This document shows positions 8,376 through 18,730 of a DNA stretch of 33,136 nucleotides, piece after piece. Within the stretch, counting starts at the first letter, position 1; each line of letters opens with the position of its first letter. A model generated the notes under the pieces. The model saw only the letters and a program-made list of their open reading frames with translations. It had not been told where the DNA came from and ran no database searches. The translations under genes were made by a program, and so were the position numbers. The stretch is from an uncultured Rhizobiaceae group bacterium (lineage in GTDB: Bacteria > Pseudomonadota > Alphaproteobacteria > Rhizobiales > Rhizobiaceae): NCBI GenBank assembly GCA_937951645.1, contig CALFBM010000167.1, positions 1 through 33,136 of the forward strand. Reading direction: 5' to 3'.

Positions 8376-8681
8376 ATGACAGAAACCTCATCCGTTAAAC
8401 CCAAGTTGCAGATGGTGGTCCATTTTGCCTTTTCTGGCGTGGCATTCGGACTTGCGTGGTGGCTTTGGCATTTGGGCGGCCATAATCCATGGGCTACCAA
8501 GTTTTTAGGCGGCACACTCGCGATAGGTGGTGTTATCCGCATGGGCAATGGCCTGTTCATCTCAACTGAACTTCTTCTTAAATCCTTGTCCAACCGTAAG
8601 TACAAATCAAAGGTCAAGACGCAAAAGGCAGATTCAACTGTGAGTAGTGCGGAACTCAAAGCGAAGGGATTGATCGAATGA
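8376..8681 (+). CDS. Small membrane protein, probable membrane partner of the downstream VirD4/TraG-like ATPase
   Basis: MTETSSVKPKLQ...; two hydrophobic segments; stop TGA (8679-8681) overlaps ATG (8678) of the ATPase. Confidence 0.65.
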   Translation: MTETSSVKPKLQMVVHFAFSGVAFGLAWWLWHLGGHNPWATKFLGGTLAIGGVIRMGNGLFISTELLLKSLSNRKYKSKVKTQKADSTVSSAELKAKGLIE

Positions 8682-10084
8682 AGCGTTTCTTCAGAAAACA
8701 AAACCGGAAAGTAATTGATCCCAAAGGTCGTCGGATTATTGGTCGTACCAAGGATACGGGTGAAGCCATTTGGGCACCGAAGGGTCATTCGCTAATCCTG
8801 GGCGGAACAGGGGCGGGTAAGTCAACCTGTGTGGGGGCTCCAGCTATTATGTCTTTCATAGCATCTGAGCCAGATAAAGCGGTTTTGGTGCTTGATAATA
8901 AAGATGGTGAATATGCCATTCAGATGGCACGCATGATCGCGGCTAGTGGGCGGAAAGTAGCTATTATCGATGATTTTGTCATATGGGCTGTTTTAGCTCC
9001 GCACAAGATATCACTCAATCCATTTGGCTCGGTTGTGGAAGCTTACAAGAGAGATACGCGCGATGTTATCTTCGCCATGGAGAGTGTGACGCACTCTTTG
9101 ATTGAAGAGCCGAACAATGATGCCAAGAATAAATACTTCCGTGCATGGCCTCGCAATATCATTGAATTTGCCACTATCGCTTTGCTGAAGCGCAATGCTG
9201 ATTTGGCAACGCCGGGTGGGGTTGCAGCACTCGTATCAGACCCGGACATGTTCCGTGGGTTTGCACAGATCGAAGCGGAGGAAGGCGATAAAATCCTGAA
9301 ACCCAGAGCGAAAGCTGTCTTCGACATGATTGGCCATGAACATTGGCCTCAGCATTTAGAGGAATCTACTCGTTCAATGAGGCTCTATAGCCCAGGTATG
9401 AGATTGCATGAGGTTGGGCGCAATGCGAAAATCACGCATCGTGAGTTGATTGAGCAAGGCTATGTGGTGTTCTTGACGGGGCAGCAATCCAAGATGCAAG
9501 CCCTTGGTCCTTATTACGCTAATCATATATTGAGCTTTACCAATGCCATGTTGGAGGGCGCCGGGCCTCTCAGAATACTGGCAGATGAAGTAACTAGTTG
9601 TCCGATTAAACCTCTCATTGAAAAGATTACAATTGTTAGATCATATGGCGGGGAATTTACTCTCATATCTCAATCGATCTCTGACTTCGAACGTAAGTTC
9701 AGCAAAGACCTGACACGCACATTGGTCGATAACTGCACAACGAAACAATGGCTGGGTTTCTCTGAAGAAACAGCGAAACGTGCGAGTGAAGCCATGGGTG
9801 AGGAATATGCTCTTTCCTCATCACTTGGAAGCAATAGCGGGGATACGAAAACTCAAACTAACCTGAGCCTCACCAAGCAACGTGTGATGACTGCCTCGGA
9901 ACTCATGGCTATGCCTAAGGATGAACAACTGGTTCATATTATGGGGGTTGGCTTCTTTGTTTGTAAGAAGATTGGGCAGCAGAATATAGCACCATACTGC
10001 TTTGATATGGATGAGAACCCATTGGAGGGCGGCAAGCTTACACCCGACCCAATGATCACATTGACCAAGCCTGAGGTGCTGTAA
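8678..10084 (+). CDS. VirD4/TraG/TraD-type conjugative coupling ATPase (soluble form)
   Basis: 468 aa; Walker A GGTGAGKST; Walker B-like LRILADEVTS; downstream SQSISDFERKF; conserved layout of type IV coupling proteins; no N-terminal transmembrane segment. Confidence 0.85.
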   Translation: MKRFFRKQNRKVIDPKGRRIIGRTKDTGEAIWAPKGHSLILGGTGAGKSTCVGAPAIMSFIASEPDKAVLVLDNKDGEYAIQMARMIAASGRKVAIIDDFVIWAVLAPHKISLNPFGSVVEAYKRDTRDVIFAMESVTHSLIEEPNNDAKNKYFRAWPRNIIEFATIALLKRNADLATPGGVAALVSDPDMFRGFAQIEAEEGDKILKPRAKAVFDMIGHEHWPQHLEESTRSMRLYSPGMRLHEVGRNAKITHRELIEQGYVVFLTGQQSKMQALGPYYANHILSFTNAMLEGAGPLRILADEVTSCPIKPLIEKITIVRSYGGEFTLISQSISDFERKFSKDLTRTLVDNCTTKQWLGFSEETAKRASEAMGEEYALSSSLGSNSGDTKTQTNLSLTKQRVMTASELMAMPKDEQLVHIMGVGFFVCKKIGQQNIAPYCFDMDENPLEGGKLTPDPMITLTKPEVL

Positions 10085-10109
10085 TGGTTTGCGGTGCTCT
10101 AAATCTAAA

Positions 10110-10150
10110 AGACAAAATCTGCGTGCATTATGGGTACGCAGATTTTGTCT
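10110..10150. terminator. Perfect inverted repeat between the ATPase gene and a convergent minus-strand ORF; probable bidirectional terminator
   Basis: AGACAAAATCTGCGT (10110-10124) / ACGCAGATTTTGTCT (10136-10150); on the minus strand it is followed by TTTTAGATTT. Confidence 0.65.
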
Positions 10151-10152
10151 CC

Positions 10153-10527
10153 TCAGTGTGTGGTTCGCAGATACTGGCGATCAACCGGATCATAAATGCG
10201 GTTGTTGAGGTTGAACATCTCTGTGAATGCCAACCTTGCCATGGTTTTGATACCCTCAAGGATTTTGGCTTGGGGAACTTTGCCGCTCGTAATCAGCCCG
10301 TCGCAATGCTCACGTTCATCCATACTGAAGACATCGTATGGCGCAACTGCATTCCAGAAGGCAAGATAATTGAGCGGCTCCAGCCACTCAACCACGTCAT
10401 TAATGTTTTCGAAAATCATACCCACGTCACAAGCATACCAGAAGCAGACGTAGTCTGCCAGTTTTGGGAGGTTTACACATGAGCTTAGACACCACGCAAG
10501 CCATTCATGAAGAGTTTCGCAAGGCAA
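10153..10527 (-). CDS. Hypothetical protein convergent to the ATPase gene; start uncertain (TTG 10527 or ATG 10419)
   Basis: ...DVVEWLEPLNYLAFWNAVAPYDVFSMDEREHCDGLITSGKVPQAKILEGIKTMARLAFTEMFNLNNRIYDPVDRQYLRTTH is more protein-like than the opposite-strand ORF; its stop abuts the inverted repeat at 10110-10150. Confidence 0.45.
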   Translation of the reverse strand: MPCETLHEWLAWCLSSCVNLPKLADYVCFWYACDVGMIFENINDVVEWLEPLNYLAFWNAVAPYDVFSMDEREHCDGLITSGKVPQAKILEGIKTMARLAFTEMFNLNNRIYDPVDRQYLRTTH

Positions 10528-10940
10528 CGTGGGAACACCTGATGAAGCAACTGAAGCACGATGGTGATTGGGATCGCTTCAACCAGATCGCATGGGAAGC
10601 GGTGCAACGCAATGAGCAGGAAAAAGCCGAATGGCAGCAAAGTTATCATATGCGGCTTGCGGAAGCGAAGCAGATCATCTTGCGGGAAACCCATGGCAAT
10701 ATTCTGGAACCTCCCAAGCCCAAGGGTGTTGAGAGCATTCCCGATAAGGATGCACTTAATTTTAAAGCTGACAGCCGTATCCGGGCAGATCATGAACAAC
10801 GTCTGGCAGTGATCAAACAAGATGAACTTGATCAGTACGAGGAGTTGAAAACGCTCGTCGATAACAGAAGCCACTTCAAGGGCTACGCCAAATCAGAGTT
10901 TGAACTGTCCAAGACCCGTTCAGGTCCAAGCCGTTCCTGA
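10479..10940 (+). CDS. Hypothetical helical, charged protein
   Basis: ORF 10464-10940; preferred ATG 10479 (MSLDTTQAIHEEF) with GGAGG upstream. Confidence 0.65.
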   Translation: MSLDTTQAIHEEFRKATWEHLMKQLKHDGDWDRFNQIAWEAVQRNEQEKAEWQQSYHMRLAEAKQIILRETHGNILEPPKPKGVESIPDKDALNFKADSRIRADHEQRLAVIKQDELDQYEELKTLVDNRSHFKGYAKSEFELSKTRSGPSRS

Positions 10941-10974
10941 AAACTAAACCACCACCACAAAGGAGAAAACAATC

Positions 10975-11625
10975 ATGTCAAATGAAACCGTCAACAAATC
11001 ACCCAGCTTTAAGGATAGAGTCATTGAAGCCAGAGAAAGCTTCTCAGGCAAGTCTCTGACACAGAGTCAATTCCAGGAAGCCTGGGCAATCTCTGGCATC
11101 ATTCATCAGGAAATCCAGAAGAACGGGTCATTCCGCGATCCTTTGACAGACTATTCTCATACCTATGCCAGAACGAAGAAATTTGATGCGATGCGCGGTG
11201 AAGCAATCCTGCGAGATATTTATACAGGCCGTTATGGTCAGTCTATGAACCAGACACGTGAAGCACTGATGGATCAGGAAAAAGCACTTATCGCTTCACC
11301 TGAGAAACAAACAGAAACGCAGGCTCATGCTTTGAATGCAGCTGAATCAGTTGAGAGCATGATCAAAGAAGGCTCAACTCAGCCCTTCTACAAGGCGTAT
11401 GATACGGCGTCTGTTCAACTCGCTTCCGACCTTAAGATTACACAGATTGGGGCCAAAGCCCTGATGAAAGATGCATACAAGAACACGCATGATCGTGAAC
11501 TTTATGACCATGGCAAAAAAGTCGAAGAAGCTTATCACAAGCCTGTTCGTGAAGCAGAAATTGCTTCCCGCAAGGTTGAAAAGCTTGAGACGCAATCTCG
11601 GACTCAAAACAGAAGCATGGCGTAA
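10975..11625 (+). CDS. Hypothetical helical protein
   Basis: 216-aa ORF preceded by AAAGGAG; polar/charged, helix-like composition throughout; no family recognised. Confidence 0.7.
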   Translation: MSNETVNKSPSFKDRVIEARESFSGKSLTQSQFQEAWAISGIIHQEIQKNGSFRDPLTDYSHTYARTKKFDAMRGEAILRDIYTGRYGQSMNQTREALMDQEKALIASPEKQTETQAHALNAAESVESMIKEGSTQPFYKAYDTASVQLASDLKITQIGAKALMKDAYKNTHDRELYDHGKKVEEAYHKPVREAEIASRKVEKLETQSRTQNRSMA

Positions 11626-11828
11626 CGGTTATCTCTAAAACGCTGCTTTGGCGCACTCAGCCTGCTTAAGCTTGCGAAACATACGCCTGTAACCAGTGGT
11701 TGAATTATCTTGGCGATATGGCTTTGTTTGCTGTATCAAGTTCGCTTTTTGTTCCAAGGTGATAATAACTGCTAGAGCAAGATGACCATGGGGTTCAGGC
11801 AAAACCCACCAAACGAATAGGAGTAACT

Positions 11829-12311
11829 ATGCCTAAATATAAACCACCGCCACTTAAACAGACGCAGTCTGAACACGACCGATCATTACCTGAGCAATCG
11901 TTGTCTGAACCGGATTTACTGGCTGCTCCTGCCAATGACCATCCTCTCCCCGTAAAGCTCGATTGTTCCAGACCACGTAGCCAACAACCATTCGAGTGGC
12001 AGGACTGGCTTGTCCATCTGGAAGATATCGACGTCACTATGGAGCAGAAGAAAGAACTGATTGAAACCTGGTGGAAGATCATTCTTGTTCTGATTGATCT
12101 TCAATGGGAATGCGAGAGGTCTCTAAAAGACATTACACCTGCATCATCACCATCCATGGAAACAGAGCTGCCAGTGGATAACTCAGCAGAAATATCTGAG
12201 CTTTCCATTGCTCTCCGAGCTGCTGTGATACAATCAGAGTACCGCAACAATCTTAAAATCGAATATCAATCAGCATCTCAAAAGGAGAAGGCCGAAGAGG
12301 AGTCCACATGA
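11829..12311 (+). CDS. Hypothetical protein translationally coupled to the recombinase
   Basis: 160 aa; TAGGAG upstream; ATGA overlap with the recombinase start at 12308. Confidence 0.65.
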   Translation: MPKYKPPPLKQTQSEHDRSLPEQSLSEPDLLAAPANDHPLPVKLDCSRPRSQQPFEWQDWLVHLEDIDVTMEQKKELIETWWKIILVLIDLQWECERSLKDITPASSPSMETELPVDNSAEISELSIALRAAVIQSEYRNNLKIEYQSASQKEKAEEEST

Positions 12312-13857
12312 ACCAGACAAAATTAAAACAGGCTGAACCAGAACACCTGAAGAAGGCGGTTATTTACTGCCGCGTCTCTTCAAAATCCCAGGAGACTGAA
12401 GGCCATGGGCTTGAAAGTCAGGAAACACGCTGCCGTCAACATGCAGTTGCCAAAGGCTATGAAGTAGCTGCTGTCTTTCCTGATACGATTACAGGTGGCG
12501 GAGATTTCATGAAACGTCCTGGCATGGTGGCGCTGCTATCCTTTCTGGATGCGCAACCACATGAGAGTTTTGTCGTCATCTTTGATGATCTTAAACGCTT
12601 TGCCCGTGATCGTGATTTCCATTTTGCCCTGAGAAACGCCTTCCGCGCTCGTGAAGCGGAAATCGAATGCTTGAACTTCAAGTTTGATGACACACCAGAA
12701 GGTGAGTTCATCGAAACCATCATGGCGGCACAAGGACAACTAGAGCGCAAACAAAACGGGAGACAAGTTGCCCAGAAGATGCGCGCCCGCATGGAAAACG
12801 GATACTGGATACACGATGCACCCGTTGGTTACCGTTATGAGACCATCAAAGGCAGAGGAAAACTTCTTGTGTTTGATCCGCCATTTGATGGAATTGTCCG
12901 AGAAGGCATTGAAGGCTATGCCAATGGCCGCTTCCAGTCTCAGGCAGAAGTGAAACGCTTCTTTGAAAGCTTCCCTGACTTTCCGCTTAAACGAACAAAA
13001 CGCGGTGAACTAAGACAGCAACGCATCACCAAGATACTTACCAGTCCAATCTATGCCGGATACATCTGCTCTGAGACATACGACCTTAACTGGCTGGAAG
13101 GCCAGCATGAGGCTCTTATCTCCCTTGAGACCTTTGAAAAAGTACAAGCCCGCCGCAGTGGCATTACCAAGGCACCCAAGCGCAAGAATATAGGTGAACA
13201 CTTTGCCTTACGTGGCATGGTTACCTGCGCTTGTTGTGATACACCGCTATATTCGTCGATCACCAAAGGCAATGGTGGGCATTACCACTATTACCTCTGC
13301 CAGACTAAAACCTGTGATCACTACGGCAAGTCCATCAAGAGAGATAAAATCGAGGGAGATGTGGGTGAACTGATCAAACAATTGCAGCCGACTAGGCATC
13401 ATATAAAGTTCATCACTGCCTTGTTCCGATATGCGTGGGATCATAAACACAATCAGGCAAAGGAAATCATTCAGTCAGGCAAAAGCCAAATAAAGCAGCT
13501 TGAAAAGCAGATTGAAGCCATTCTTACCCGTATCATGGCTACTAGTAATGAAAAGATCATCCAAACATACGAGAATAAGATCGGTGAATTGGAAAAAGAA
13601 AAGCTTCTCATCATTGAAAAACTGCAGAATCAGGTTGAGCCAAAGGGTAGCTTCGAGGAAAAACTAGAACCAGTTCTTCAATTCCTAGCAAACCCTTGGA
13701 AACTATGGGAAAATGGCAACATCCACCTACGCCGTACAGTCCTAAAACTGGCCTTTATGACCCACATTCAATATGATCGTTTTGAAGGTCCTAGAACCCC
13801 ACAAATAGCCTTGCCATTCAAGGCTTTAAGTGCAATTCCACAGGGGCAAGTCTTTAC

Positions 13858-13879
<22 letters not shown>
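12308..13879 (+). CDS. Large serine recombinase/integrase
   Basis: N-terminal resolvase motif AVIYCRVSSKSQETEGHGLESQE; recombinase domain (GYWIHDAPVGYRYE..., ILTSPIYAGYI); zinc-ribbon CACCDTPLYSS...YLCQTKTCDHYG; C-terminal coiled-coil (QIKQLEKQIEAIL...). Confidence 0.95.
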
Positions 13880-13942
<63 letters not shown>

Positions 13943-14228
13943 TGGTCTGGAGCTGCTATTAACAACAGCTTGGTGATGGGGTTATAGGGGGCTTCGCCGA
14001 GAAATCCAAGTGAAAAAATTACCTTTTTCAATGAATTTTGCAACTTTTCAAAAAAACAGAAAAGCAAATAATGATTGCGTAAATAATAACCTTAGTGCCT
14101 AAAATATAGGCGTATTTAATGCTTTGCACGGCTATTTGGCTAGAAAAAGCCTTTATATTCATTCATGAACAATCGAAATTACTTGTTGAAACTCAGTTAT
14201 CATTGCACAAATTACACAAAATTTCTGA

Positions 14229-14579
<351 letters not shown>

Positions 14580-14645
14580 ATTTTAAGAATAATCAATCTG
14601 CAGGCATGCCTGCAATTCAAGAGTAAACCTAGAAAGGCAATTGAC

Positions 14646-16055
14646 ATGAGCTCAGCCAGCGAAATTATTAAACGCATTAAAGATGAGGACATCAAATATC
14701 TTGATGTTCGTTTCACAGATCCAAAAGGTAAAATGCAGCATGTAACAATGGATGCTGATCTTGTTGATGAAGATATGTTTGCTGATGGTATCATGTTTGA
14801 CGGTTCGTCAATTGCAGGTTGGAAAGCAATTAATGAGTCAGATATGTGTCTCATACTGGACCCTGCATCTGCGCACATGGACCCTTTCTTTGCGCAATCT
14901 ACCATGGCAATCTTCTGTGATGTTGTTGATCCGGTAACGGGTGAACCATACAACCGTGACCCACGTGGCACTGCGAAAAAAGCTGAAGCCTATCTCAAGT
15001 CTACCGGGATTGGCGACACATGCTTTATCGGACCGGAAGCCGAGTTCTTTGTATTTGATGACGTACGTTTCTCATCTGATCCTTACAACACAGGCTTTAA
15101 GCTTGATTGTTCTGAACTCCCATCAAACATGGATTCAGAATATGAGAGCGGAAACATGGGTCACCGTCCACGTACCAAGGGTGGTTATTTCCCGGTTCCT
15201 CCAATTGACTCAGGCCAGGATTACCGTGGAGAAATGCTTTCGGTAATCAAGGAAATGGGTGTTACAGTTGAAAAGCATCACCACGAGGTTGCTGCTGCCC
15301 AGCATGAGCTTGGTATTATGTTTGATTCACTTTCAAACAATGCAGATAAAATGCAAATATACAAATATGCGGTGCATCAGGTAGCGCATGCATATGGCAA
15401 GACAGCAACATTTATGCCGAAACCGGTATTTGGCGACAATGGTACTGGCATGCACGTTCACCTTTCTATCTGGAAAGACGGCAAGCCAACTTTTGCTGGT
15501 AATGAATATGCGGGCCTTTCTGAAAGCTGCCTGCACTTCATTGGCGGTATTATTAAACACGCTAAAGCACTAAACGCTTTCTCTAATCCGTCAACAAACT
15601 CTTACAAACGTTTGGTGCCAGGTTATGAAGCACCGGTTCTTCTTGCCTACTCAGCGCGTAACCGTTCAGCTTCTTGTCGTATTCCTTTTGGTTCTTCGCC
15701 AAAATCAAAACGTGTTGAAGTTCGTTTTCCTGATCCAATGGCGAACCCATACCTTTGCTTCGCTGCATTGATGATGGCTGGTCTTGACGGCATCAAAAAT
15801 AAAATTCACCCAGGTGAAGCGATGGATAAGGATCTATACGATCTTCCTCCAAGCCAGTTGAAGCGCATTCCGACAGTTTGTGGTTCATTGCGAGAGGCAA
15901 TGGAAAGTCTTGCAAAAGACCACAAGTTCCTTCTTGAAGGTGATGTATTCGATAAAGATCAGATTGAGGCTTATATTGAACTGAAAATGGAAGAAGTGTT
16001 GCGTTATGAAATGACACCTCATCCGGTTGAGTTTGATATGTATTACTCCGCATAA
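14646..16055 (+). CDS. glnA: Glutamine synthetase type I
   Basis: [76 protein letters not shown]. Confidence 0.97.
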   Translation: MSSASEIIKRIKDEDIKYLDVRFTDPKGKMQHVTMDADLVDEDMFADGIMFDGSSIAGWKAINESDMCLILDPASAHMDPFFAQSTMAIFCDVVDPVTGEPYNRDPRGTAKKAEAYLKSTGIGDTCFIGPEAEFFVFDDVRFSSDPYNTGFKLDCSELPSNMDSEYESGNMGHRPRTKGGYFPVPPIDSGQDYRGEMLSVIKEMGVTVEKHHHEVAAAQHELGIMFDSLSNNADKMQIYKYAVHQVAHAYGKTATFMPKPVFGDNGTGMHVHLSIWKDGKPTFAGNEYAGLSESCLHFIGGIIKHAKALNAFSNPSTNSYKRLVPGYEAPVLLAYSARNRSASCRIPFGSSPKSKRVEVRFPDPMANPYLCFAALMMAGLDGIKNKIHPGEAMDKDLYDLPPSQLKRIPTVCGSLREAMESLAKDHKFLLEGDVFDKDQIEAYIELKMEEVLRYEMTPHPVEFDMYYSA

Positions 16056-16080
16056 AACTTTCTCCCAAGAGTAAAACTCT

Positions 16081-16108
16081 ACCCCGGCACTGTGTGTCGG
16101 GGTTTTTT
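16081..16108 (+). terminator. Rho-independent terminator of glnA
   Basis: ACCCCGGCAC-TGT-GTGTCGGGGT (one G-U) followed by a T run. Confidence 0.85.
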
Positions 16109-16165
16109 GTTGCAAAATGGTGATGAAGAAAGTTAGATAATTTCTCCATACTTCAGGAGAGTTAA

Positions 16166-17416
16166 TTGTCTGCAAATCAAGAAACAGTTGCGGTTATTGG
16201 TGCAGGAATGGTTGGTGTTTCAACAGCTATTTGGCTGCAACGTACTGGCTTTAAGGTAATCTTGATTGACCGTGTAGGGGTAGCTGGTGGAACTTCATAT
16301 GGTAACGCAGGCATTCTTGCTTGCTCAGCTATCATTCCGGTTACAACACCTGGATTTATATTTAAAATCCCCAAGATGTTGTTTGATCCTGACCAGCCCT
16401 TGTTTTTACGATGGTCATATTTACCAAAAATATTGCCTTGGCTTGTAAAGTTTCTAAGCAAGGCAAATCTAAAAGACATGCAACAAATTACGGCTGACTT
16501 GCACCAGATTATGTATGATAGTGTGGATCAACATAAACAATTAGCACAAGGCACTGGTGCTGAGGATTTTATAAAATCAAACCAGTACATTCATGGTTAT
16601 GACAATCGAGATGCTTTTCTTGAAGATTTATCAAGTTGGGAAACGCGTAAGAAAGTTGGACTAACTTATGATGAACTAAGCCAGCAAGAACTTGCAGAAC
16701 ATGACCCCGCGTTGGCAGGCAAGTTCGGGTTTGCAATCCGCAGCCTAACGGATGGCCATGTTACCGATCCAGGTGAATATATTAAAACTTTGGCATCGCA
16801 TTTTAAAAACCAAGGCGGTGAAATTATAATTGATGAGGCCGTAGATGTCCCTACGCATGAAGGGTGGGCAATTGGCGTACAAACTGCTAATGGCAGAACC
16901 ATTGATGCAAACCATGTAGTGATTGCATCGGGCGCATGGTCAGGGCTTCTGGCAAATAAGTTAGGGCTAAAAGTACCCTTGGAAACTGAGCGTGGTTACC
17001 ATGTGGAATTTGTAAATCCCAATATAGAATTAAAGTCACCTGTTATGGTTTCTGCTGGTAAATTTGGCATAAATTCAATGAACGGGCGCATGCGTTGCGC
17101 AGGGATTGTGGAATTAGGTGGGCTTGAAGCAGCGCCAAGTCAGGCACCATTTGAATTATTGAAACGTCAAGCCCATACACTTTTCCCTGAACTAGAATAT
17201 GATGAAGTGCGAGAGTGGATGGGGCATCGTCCTTCTACACCGGACTCTCTTCCGCTTATAGGTGCTTTGGAAAACGTGCCGAATGTTTGGGCAGGATTTG
17301 GACATCAGCATTTAGGCCTCACAGGTGGGCCCAAAACAGGGCTTTGGCTTGCTCAATTGATTTCCGGCAAAACGCCTAATGAAGATTTATCTGCTTACAG
17401 GCCCAATAGGTTTTAA
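16166..17416 (+). CDS. FAD-dependent oxidoreductase, D-amino acid dehydrogenase (DadA)-like, TTG start
   Basis: VAVIGAGMVGVSTAIWLQRTGFKVILIDR dinucleotide-binding motif; C-terminal WMGHRPSTPDSLPLIG...GFGHQHLGLTGGPKTG; AGGAGA upstream of TTG. Confidence 0.9.
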   Translation: MSANQETVAVIGAGMVGVSTAIWLQRTGFKVILIDRVGVAGGTSYGNAGILACSAIIPVTTPGFIFKIPKMLFDPDQPLFLRWSYLPKILPWLVKFLSKANLKDMQQITADLHQIMYDSVDQHKQLAQGTGAEDFIKSNQYIHGYDNRDAFLEDLSSWETRKKVGLTYDELSQQELAEHDPALAGKFGFAIRSLTDGHVTDPGEYIKTLASHFKNQGGEIIIDEAVDVPTHEGWAIGVQTANGRTIDANHVVIASGAWSGLLANKLGLKVPLETERGYHVEFVNPNIELKSPVMVSAGKFGINSMNGRMRCAGIVELGGLEAAPSQAPFELLKRQAHTLFPELEYDEVREWMGHRPSTPDSLPLIGALENVPNVWAGFGHQHLGLTGGPKTGLWLAQLISGKTPNEDLSAYRPNRF

Positions 17417-17426
17417 AGGAAGTTCT

Positions 17427-18218
17427 ATGCAACAAGCGTCAGATTTTCTTGAAGAAAGCAAATCCCTCCTCAACCTGCTGGAAGGATTGGATGAAAGTGA
17501 GTTTGAAAAGAAAACTCTTTTTAAACAATGGACTATAAATGATATTCTTGTTCATTTGCATTTCTGGAATATGAACGTCGATTCTTCAGTCAATAAACCA
17601 GATCAATTTGATAAAATGATGGAGCAATTTTTCTCTGCCATTCAAACTGGCAAGCTACGCCCTTATGAAAACAGTATTGTCCCGGAACGAGGGCATGAAC
17701 TCTTAAAGTCCTGGTATGCGTTATCTAAAAAGCTTGCAAAAGACTTTACCTCTATTGACCCCAAATTGCGTGTGAAATGGGCTGGCCCAACCATGTCAGC
17801 TCGAACATGTATCAGTGCTCGACAAATGGAAGTATGGGCACATGGACAAGCCGTTTTTGATTTACTTGGAAAAGACAGGCCAGAGAGCGACCGAATAAGG
17901 AATGTTGTTGTATTGGGCATAAATGCTTTTTGCTGGAGCCATCAGGTACATGGATTGGAAGTTCCTGAAAAAATGCCGTTCCTTAAATTAAAATCACCTT
18001 CTTCTGAAGTATGGGAATTTGGTGAATGTCAAAATACGAATATGATTGAAGGGGATGCAGTAGAGTTTAGCCAGATTGTTACGCAAACCAGAAATATTGC
18101 AGACACATCCTTGGAAGTTACGGGTAATATAGCAAAAACCTGGATGGCAAATGCGCAGTGTTTTGCAGGCCCGCCAGAAAATCCGCCAGAACCAGGTGTG
18201 CGCAAGAAAACACACTAA
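17427..18218 (+). CDS. TIGR03084-like / DinB-maleylpyruvate isomerase-type metal-binding protein
   Basis: ORF 17379-18218; start preferred at ATG 17427 (GGAAG upstream). LFKQWTINDILVHLHFWNM and MSARTCISARQMEVWAHGQAVFD typical of the family. Confidence 0.75.
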   Translation: MQQASDFLEESKSLLNLLEGLDESEFEKKTLFKQWTINDILVHLHFWNMNVDSSVNKPDQFDKMMEQFFSAIQTGKLRPYENSIVPERGHELLKSWYALSKKLAKDFTSIDPKLRVKWAGPTMSARTCISARQMEVWAHGQAVFDLLGKDRPESDRIRNVVVLGINAFCWSHQVHGLEVPEKMPFLKLKSPSSEVWEFGECQNTNMIEGDAVEFSQIVTQTRNIADTSLEVTGNIAKTWMANAQCFAGPPENPPEPGVRKKTH

Positions 18219-18279
18219 GTTTAAAGCTGGTATTTACATTTTTATCTTGTGACATACTTCTATGGAAGATTTAGGAGAA

Positions 18280-18684
18280 ATGAATATGCAGTATGTAACA
18301 GCCTATATTTCCGGTTTAATTGCCTTTTTGATAATAGACTTCATTTGGCTTAAATACGTGGCTTTGAGTTTTTATAGAGGTCATATAGGCCACTTGATGC
18401 TGGATAAGCCTAATCTCGGTATCGCGTTATTATTTTATCTTGTTTATGTCGTGGGTGTAGTGGTTTTGGCTGTTAATCCTGCCTTGGAAAAAGGCCAATG
18501 GACGATTGCAGTTTTCTATGGCGGGTTACTGGGGCTTGTAGCTTATGGAACTTATGACATAACCAATCTTGCAACCTTAAAGACATGGCCGCCGATTGTT
18601 TCAATCATTGATATGATATGGGGTACTGTGCTGACAGCAAGTGTTGCAGTTATTGCTTATTTTGTAACTTCTGCCCTAAAATAA
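18280..18684 (+). CDS. DUF2177-family membrane protein
   Basis: ISGLIAFLIIDFIWLKYVALSFYRGHIGHLM, four hydrophobic segments, GLVAYGTYDITNLATLK. Confidence 0.8.
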   Translation: MNMQYVTAYISGLIAFLIIDFIWLKYVALSFYRGHIGHLMLDKPNLGIALLFYLVYVVGVVVLAVNPALEKGQWTIAVFYGGLLGLVAYGTYDITNLATLKTWPPIVSIIDMIWGTVLTASVAVIAYFVTSALK

Positions 18685-18730
18685 AAAAGTACGTTTGCGG
18701 ATTTATTATTATCAGTTTTACAGGTGAGAA

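Noticed and set aside
10084-10482. Plus-strand ORF after the ATPase gene
   Set aside because: The minus-strand reading is more protein-like and a terminator-like stem lies inside this ORF near its start; kept only as the alternative in a finding.
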